Shown here in pieces: positions 59,681 to 64,000 of a stretch of 64,000 nt of DNA. Every line of letters begins with the position of its first letter. The stretch's first letter is position 1. The stretch is from positions 43,316 to 107,315 of the forward strand of contig JAUNSH010000003.1 in NCBI GenBank assembly GCA_030539285.1, written 5' to 3'. Under the pieces are notes generated by a model, which did no database searches, had not been told where the DNA came from, and was given only the letters and a program-made list of their open reading frames with translations. Position numbers and translations under genes: made by a program. Source of the stretch: Eubacteriales bacterium. GTDB taxonomy: Bacteria > Bacillota > Clostridia > Oscillospirales > Oscillospiraceae.

Positions 59681-60769
59681 TCATCCTTTCTTGAGGTTTT
59701 CTATAATCAATCTTCCCATTTCGGTGCATCCCACCAAGCTGCAATGGTGGGCATCTGTGGGAAGAATGTCGCCGGTGCGGTAACCGCTGTCCAAAACCTT
59801 GGAAACGGCATTTTCGATGCAGTCCGCTTCCTGCGGCATATCGAAGGAGAAGCGGAGCATCATGGCGGCAGCGAGAATCGTGCCGATGGGATTGGCAATG
59901 TCCTTGCCCGCGATGTCCGGGGCGGAGCCGTGGATAGGTTCATACAGGCCCCGGGTACCGTCGCCCAGGGAGGAGGAGGGGATCATGCCGATGGAGCCGG
60001 TGATCATGGAGGCTTCGTCGGAGAGAATGTCGCCGAACATATTCTCCGTGACGATCACATCAAACTGGCTGGGATCCTTCACGATCTGCATGGCGCAGTT
60101 GTCCACCAGCATATCGGAAAGCTCTACGTCGGGGTATTCCTCTGCCAATTCGTGCATGACCTTTTTCCAAAGACGGGAGGAATCCAGCACGTTGCTCTTT
60201 TCCACGCTGCACAGTTTGTGATTGCGCTTCCGGGCGGTCTCAAAGCCGATGCGGCCGATGCGGCGGATCTCGCTTTCGCTGTAGCGCAGCTCGTCGATGG
60301 CCACAGGCTCGCCGTTTTCGGTGACAGTTTCGTGCTTGCCGAAGTAGATGCCGCCGATCAGCTCTCTTACAATAATAAAGTCAATGCCTTTATCTACAAT
60401 TTCCTGCTTCAGGGGAGAAGCGGAGGCAAGCTGGGGCCAGATCTTGGCGGGACGGTTGTTGCTGTAGACACCCATGCCTGCCCGGAGCCGCAGCAGGCCC
60501 TTTTCAGGCCGCATGGGGCCGGGGACACCGTTCCACTTGGGGCCGCCTACCGCGCCCAGAAGGACGCTGTCGGACGCCAGACATTTGTCAAGCATTTCCT
60601 GGGGGAGGGGGTCACCCCATTTGTCAATGGCGTTGCCGCCCATGTCCACGTCGGTGTAATTAAATTCGTGACCGTAGAGCGCAGCCACCCTGTCCAAAAC
60701 CAGCTTGGCCTGTCCCACGATCTCCGGGCCGATGCCGTCCCCTCGAATCAGTGCGATATCTCTTTTCAT
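59681..60769 (-). CDS. leuB: 3-isopropylmalate dehydrogenase
   Basis: LeuB oxidises and decarboxylates 3-isopropylmalate with NAD+. The 362 residues have G-D-G-I-G-P-E-I near the start, L-L-R-L-R-A-G-M-G-V-Y for substrate, and the D-E-A-S-M and H-G-S-A-P-D-I-A-G-K sites with the conserved GSAPDIAGK box. GAAGGAGATGTG precedes the ATG. Confidence 0.95.
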   Translation of the reverse strand: MKRDIALIRGDGIGPEIVGQAKLVLDRVAALYGHEFNYTDVDMGGNAIDKWGDPLPQEMLDKCLASDSVLLGAVGGPKWNGVPGPMRPEKGLLRLRAGMGVYSNNRPAKIWPQLASASPLKQEIVDKGIDFIIVRELIGGIYFGKHETVTENGEPVAIDELRYSESEIRRIGRIGFETARKRNHKLCSVEKSNVLDSSRLWKKVMHELAEEYPDVELSDMLVDNCAMQIVKDPSQFDVIVTENMFGDILSDEASMITGSIGMIPSSSLGDGTRGLYEPIHGSAPDIAGKDIANPIGTILAAAMMLRFSFDMPQEADCIENAVSKVLDSGYRTGDILPTDAHHCSLVGCTEMGRLIIENLKKG

Positions 60770-60773
60770 ATTA

Positions 60774-61259
60774 TCACATCTCCTTCAAGGATGCAAGCAG
60801 TCCGCCCTTTTTTATGATATTTTGGATGAATTCCGGGAAGGGTTCGGCCTGATAGGTCTTGCCGGAGGTGTGGTCGGTGATGATGCCGGTGTCAAAATCT
60901 ACGCTGACCTCATCTCCGGCCTGAATCTCCTCAGCGGCTGCCTCGCATTCCAGAATGGGCAGGCCGATGTTGATGGCGTTGCGGTAGAAAATGCGGGCGA
61001 AGGACTTGGCAATGACGCAGCCGGTGCCGCAGGTCTTGATGACCAGGGGCGCGTGCTCTCGGGAGGAGCCGCAGCCGAAGTTCCAGCCAGCCACCATCAC
61101 GTCGCCGGGCTGGACACGGTTTACATAATCTGCGTCAATGTCCTCCATGCAGTGTTTGGCAAGCTCGGCTGCGTTGGGGGTATTTAAGTACCGGGCGGGG
61201 ATGATGACATCGGTATCCACGTTGTCGGGGTATTTAAAAACGGTTCCCTTGGTATTCAT
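60774..61259 (-). CDS. leuD: 3-isopropylmalate dehydratase small subunit
   Basis: LeuD is the swivelling small chain of the isomerase. The 161 residues include [25 protein letters not shown] and R-N-A-I-N-I-G-L-P. It starts three bases after leuC, with GGAGGTCTGA in the leuC end. Confidence 0.95.
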   Translation of the reverse strand: MNTKGTVFKYPDNVDTDVIIPARYLNTPNAAELAKHCMEDIDADYVNRVQPGDVMVAGWNFGCGSSREHAPLVIKTCGTGCVIAKSFARIFYRNAINIGLPILECEAAAEEIQAGDEVSVDFDTGIITDHTSGKTYQAEPFPEFIQNIIKKGGLLASLKEM

Positions 61260-61262
61260 GGC

Positions 61263-62522
61263 TCAGACCTCCTTGGGGGCGGTGATATAGCCCGTGAGGG
61301 CGGAAGCGGCAGCAGTGGCGGGGCTGGCGAGGTAGACCTCACTGTCCACATGGCCCATGCGGCCAACGAAATTGCGGTTGGTGGTGGCGATGCAGCGCTC
61401 TCCCTGGGCGAGGATGCCCATGTAGCCGCCGAGGCAGGGACCGCAGGTGGGGGTGGATACTACCGCGCCCGCGTCGATGAAAGCAGTGACGTAACCGCGG
61501 CTGACACACTCCTTATAGATCTGCATGGTGGCGGGGATGATGATGCAGCGCACGCCGGGGGCAACGGATTTGCCATTCAAGGTGTTGTAAGCGGCTTCCA
61601 TGTCCTCCATGCGCCCGTTGGTGCAGCTGCCGATGACCACCTGATCGATCTTAATGTCACCCAGTTCCGAGGCGGGACGGGTATTCTCCGGCAGGTGGGG
61701 GCAGGCCACGGTGGGAACGATTTCCGACAGGTCAATGTCGATGGTCTGCTCGTAAACCGCGTCGGGGTCGGCCTCGAACACCTTGGGGGTGCGCTCGCTG
61801 CGGCCTTCCAGATACTGCATGGTGACTTCATCTACGGGGAAGATGCCGTTTTTCGCGCCGGCTTCGATGGCCATGTTGCAGATGCACAGCCGGTCGTCCA
61901 TGGAAAGGGACGCGACGCCCTCGCCGGTGAACTCCATGGACTTGTACAAGGCCCCGTCCACGCCGATCTTGCCGATGATGGTCAGGATCACATCCTTGCC
62001 GCTGCAATTGGCGGGAAGCTTGCCTGTCAGGCGGAACTGAATGGCGGCGGGGACCTTGAACCATGCTTCTCCGGTGGCCATGCCGGCCGCCATGTCGGTG
62101 GAGCCGACACCGGTGGAGAAAGCGCCCAGGGCGCCGTAGGTGCAGGTGTGGCTGTCCGCGCCGATGATGCAGTCACCGGTGGTGACCACGCCCTGTTCGG
62201 GCAGCAGCGCGTGCTCAATGCCCATTTTTCCTACGTCGTAGAAGTGGCTGACGCAGTGCTCGCAGGCGAACTCCCGGCACTGCTTAGACTGCTGAGCGGC
62301 CTTGATGTCCTTGTTGGGGACAAAGTGGTCAAGGACGATGGCAATTTTGTCCTTATCAAATACGGTGTCGAAGCCGTTTTTCGTAAACTCGTTGATGGCC
62401 ACGGGGGTGGTGATGTCGTTGCCCAGCACGATGTCCAGCTTGGCCCGGATCAGCTGACCGGGATTTACATGGTCAAGCCCCGCATGGGCCGCGAGAATTT
62501 TCTGTGTTAATGTCATACCCAT
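61263..62522 (-). CDS. leuC: 3-isopropylmalate dehydratase large subunit
   Basis: LeuC holds the [4Fe-4S] cluster that moves the hydroxyl of isopropylmalate. The 419-residue form is the short (bacterial/archaeal HacA-like) type. C-S/T-N residues lie in G-S-C-T-N-G-R, and T-P-T-C-G-P-C-L-G carries two cluster Cys; [10 protein letters not shown] is the substrate site. GGGAGGAATCAC precedes the ATG at 62522. Confidence 0.95.
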   Translation of the reverse strand: MGMTLTQKILAAHAGLDHVNPGQLIRAKLDIVLGNDITTPVAINEFTKNGFDTVFDKDKIAIVLDHFVPNKDIKAAQQSKQCREFACEHCVSHFYDVGKMGIEHALLPEQGVVTTGDCIIGADSHTCTYGALGAFSTGVGSTDMAAGMATGEAWFKVPAAIQFRLTGKLPANCSGKDVILTIIGKIGVDGALYKSMEFTGEGVASLSMDDRLCICNMAIEAGAKNGIFPVDEVTMQYLEGRSERTPKVFEADPDAVYEQTIDIDLSEIVPTVACPHLPENTRPASELGDIKIDQVVIGSCTNGRMEDMEAAYNTLNGKSVAPGVRCIIIPATMQIYKECVSRGYVTAFIDAGAVVSTPTCGPCLGGYMGILAQGERCIATTNRNFVGRMGHVDSEVYLASPATAAASALTGYITAPKEV

Positions 62523-62544
62523 TGTGATTCCTCCCATTTCCCTG

Positions 62545-62701
62545 TCATCCTGAGCATAGCGTTAGCGATTCTGATATATGACTGCCAGTGGCAGTCACTC
62601 CTCAAATAATGCGCGGAGCGCGTAGTCGAAGGATCTTTTCACGTCCGATGATTGAAACCGTGTAGATCCTTCGACTCGCTTCGCTCGCTCAGGATGACAA
62701 A
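62545..62701. repeat. TGTCATCCTGAGC...GCTCAGGATGACA repeat
   Basis: CTGTCATCCTGAGC and GTCGAAGGATC on the left face GATCCTTCGACTCGC and GCTCAGGATGACA on the right, with TGACTGCCAGTGGCAGTCA inside. A third intergenic element family, present once here, between leuA and leuC. Confidence 0.7.
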
Positions 62702-62705
62702 GCTT

Positions 62706-64000
62706 TTACTTATTCGTCATATTATTGAAAGCACCGATGAGTGCGCTGGCGCTGGCCTTGATGATGTCAGTGTCCGTGCCCGCACCCCAGAACATTTTGC
62801 CCTCGGGGCTTTCGAGGCCAATGTAGGCGGCGGCAGTGGAGCCGGAGCTGCGCTCCTGCACGGAGTGCTCGGTGTAGACCTTCAGGGTGTAGGTGCTGCC
62901 GGTGTAGGCTTTCAGGGCGTTGCTCACCGCGTCCAGAGAACCGTTGCCATGGCTCTGCACCGTGGTCTCCCGGCCGTGGCGCATGAAGGTAACAATGGCT
63001 TCCACGCCCGCGTCATTCTGGGTAAAGTGCAGGCCGGAGATGGCGAGAGGACTGCGGACGTTCAGATAGCAGTCCATGAAGATGGCGAGGACATCTTCCG
63101 CTTTCAGCTCCCGGTGGTCGTGGTCGGAGACGGCCTTACACTGGTAGCTCAGATGCTCGCGCATCTTGGGCGGGAGAATGTAGCCGTAGGACTGTTCCAG
63201 CAGATACCCGATACCGCCCTTGCCGCTCTGGGAGTTGACCCGGATAACGTCGGCATCGTAAGTCCTACTGATGTCCTGAGGATCCACGGGGAGGTAGGGC
63301 ACTGTCCACTGGTGGAGATTCTTTTCCTTCCGCCACTGCATGCCCTTGGCGATGGCGTCCTGATGGGAGCCGGAGAAGGCGGCGAAGACCAGAGCGCCTG
63401 CGTAGGGGCTGCGCTCGTAGACGTGCATCCGGGTGCAGTCCTCATAGGTCTTGCAGATGGCGGGCATATCGGAGAAGTCAAGCATGGGATCAACGCCGTG
63501 GGAGTACATATTCATGGCAAGGGTGATGACATCCACGTTGCCGGTGCGCTCGCCGTTGCCGAAGAGGGTGCCCTCCACACGGTCAGCGCCTGCCAGCAGG
63601 GCCAGTTCGGTGTCAGCTACGCCGGTGCCCCGGTCGTTGTGGGGGTGCAGGGACAGGGTCACGTACTCCCGGTACTTGAGGTTCTCGCTCATGTACTCCA
63701 CCTGACTGGCGTAGATGTGGGGCATACTCATTTCCACGGTGACGGGGAGATTGATGATGACATTGTTGTCAGGACCCGGTTCCAGCACATCGAGAACGGC
63801 GTTGCAGACCTCCAAAGCGTACTCGGGTTCCGTGCCGGTGAAGCTTTCGGGGGAGTATTCAAAGCGGAAATTGCCCTCATATTCCGCGGCCAGTTTCTTG
63901 ACCAGCTTGGCCCCTTCCACGGCGATTTGCTTGATCTCCTCCTTACTCTTGCGGAAGACCTGCTCCCGCTGGGCAACGGACACGGAGTTATAGAAGTGGA
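62706..64000 (-). CDS. leuA: 2-isopropylmalate synthase, large form (5' partial)
   Basis: LeuA joins acetyl-CoA and 2-ketoisovalerate, the first leucine step. The frame is open to the window edge (H-F-Y-N-S then V-S-V-A-Q-R-E-Q-V-F at the first GTG), so the true start and the D-G-x-Q-x catalytic region lie outside. Visible parts are L-S-L-H-P-H-N-D-R-G-T-G with metal His, G-N-G-E-R-T-G-N-V-D and the C-terminal leucine-sensing domain. It is of the longer, about 560-residue class. First known gene of the leu-ilv run. Confidence 0.93.
   Translation of the reverse strand, partial: HFYNSVSVAQREQVFRKSKEEIKQIAVEGAKLVKKLAAEYEGNFRFEYSPESFTGTEPEYALEVCNAVLDVLEPGPDNNVIINLPVTVEMSMPHIYASQVEYMSENLKYREYVTLSLHPHNDRGTGVADTELALLAGADRVEGTLFGNGERTGNVDVITLAMNMYSHGVDPMLDFSDMPAICKTYEDCTRMHVYERSPYAGALVFAAFSGSHQDAIAKGMQWRKEKNLHQWTVPYLPVDPQDISRTYDADVIRVNSQSGKGGIGYLLEQSYGYILPPKMREHLSYQCKAVSDHDHRELKAEDVLAIFMDCYLNVRSPLAISGLHFTQNDAGVEAIVTFMRHGRETTVQSHGNGSLDAVSNALKAYTGSTYTLKVYTEHSVQERSSGSTAAAYIGLESPEGKMFWGAGTDTDIIKASASALIGAFNNMTNK

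Overview
The window reads as a chromosomal segment of a GC-rich gut-type Firmicute, most likely an Oscillospirales/Oscillospiraceae relative. Reasons: Gram-positive style AGGAGG ribosome sites and TTGACA-N17-TATAAT promoters, a T-box leader, the L21-Prp-L27-Obg block with the Firmicute L27 N-terminal extension, a PPi-dependent phosphofructokinase, class II aldolase, DegV and DUF1836 proteins, and many palindromic CGTAGGG...CCCTACG intergenic repeats. The species assignment is inference.

Layout. 1-1.5 kb: end of a GntR/FCD regulator and a decayed IS3-type element. 1.5-8.7 kb: aspS, DUF1836 and DegV genes on divergent promoters, an rRNA cytosine methyltransferase, murA, tcdA. 8.7-18.1 kb: pyrimidine operon pyrC-carB-pyrK-pyrD-pyrF-(FakA middle-domain protein)-pyrE-pyrB, without carA or pyrR; PyrB carries a PyrI-like zinc domain at its C-terminus. 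18.1-24.5 kb: FliB-like protein, DivIVA-like coiled coil, tRNA-Arg(CCG), a phage tail/lysis cassette (tail fibre, XkdX, endolysin, holin), and an ECF sigma/anti-sigma pair. 24.5-28.6 kb: a T-box controlled amino-acid/dicarboxylate symporter, a candidate type I toxin-antitoxin locus, and the bioY-DUF1284-birA operon behind a BirA operator. 28.7-38.3 kb: fba and pfp on divergent promoters, a GNAT protein, a beta-CASP nuclease, a NusG-II protein, rplU-prp-rpmA, obg, and an AraC regulator.

38.3-46.0 kb: a chimeric ORF left by a deletion (MBOAT start joined to a DHHW end), a translationally coupled five-gene cassette ending in a 36-residue precursor-like peptide (nucleotidyltransferase, HprK-like kinase, PqqD-like protein, SipW-like peptidase, peptide), a repeat region with tRNA T-arm copies followed by tRNA-Gln(CTG) and tRNA-Val(CAC), then sfsA with three coupled genes. 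46.1-53.2 kb: DUF4349 lipoprotein, then nucleoside salvage (tdk, deoC, deoD, deoB, cdd, BMP-type nucleoside-binding lipoprotein) and a nitroreductase. 53.2-64 kb, minus strand: branched-chain amino-acid genes in the order leuA, leuC, leuD, leuB, ilvB, ilvN, ilvC, ilvD, with a DUF815 ATPase coupled to the end.

The genes make UMP, Leu/Val/Ile, salvage nucleosides, run PPi-linked glycolysis and take up biotin. The two parts most likely to be undescribed are the 39.1-41.9 kb peptide cassette and the 26.17-26.55 kb toxin/antitoxin RNA pair.
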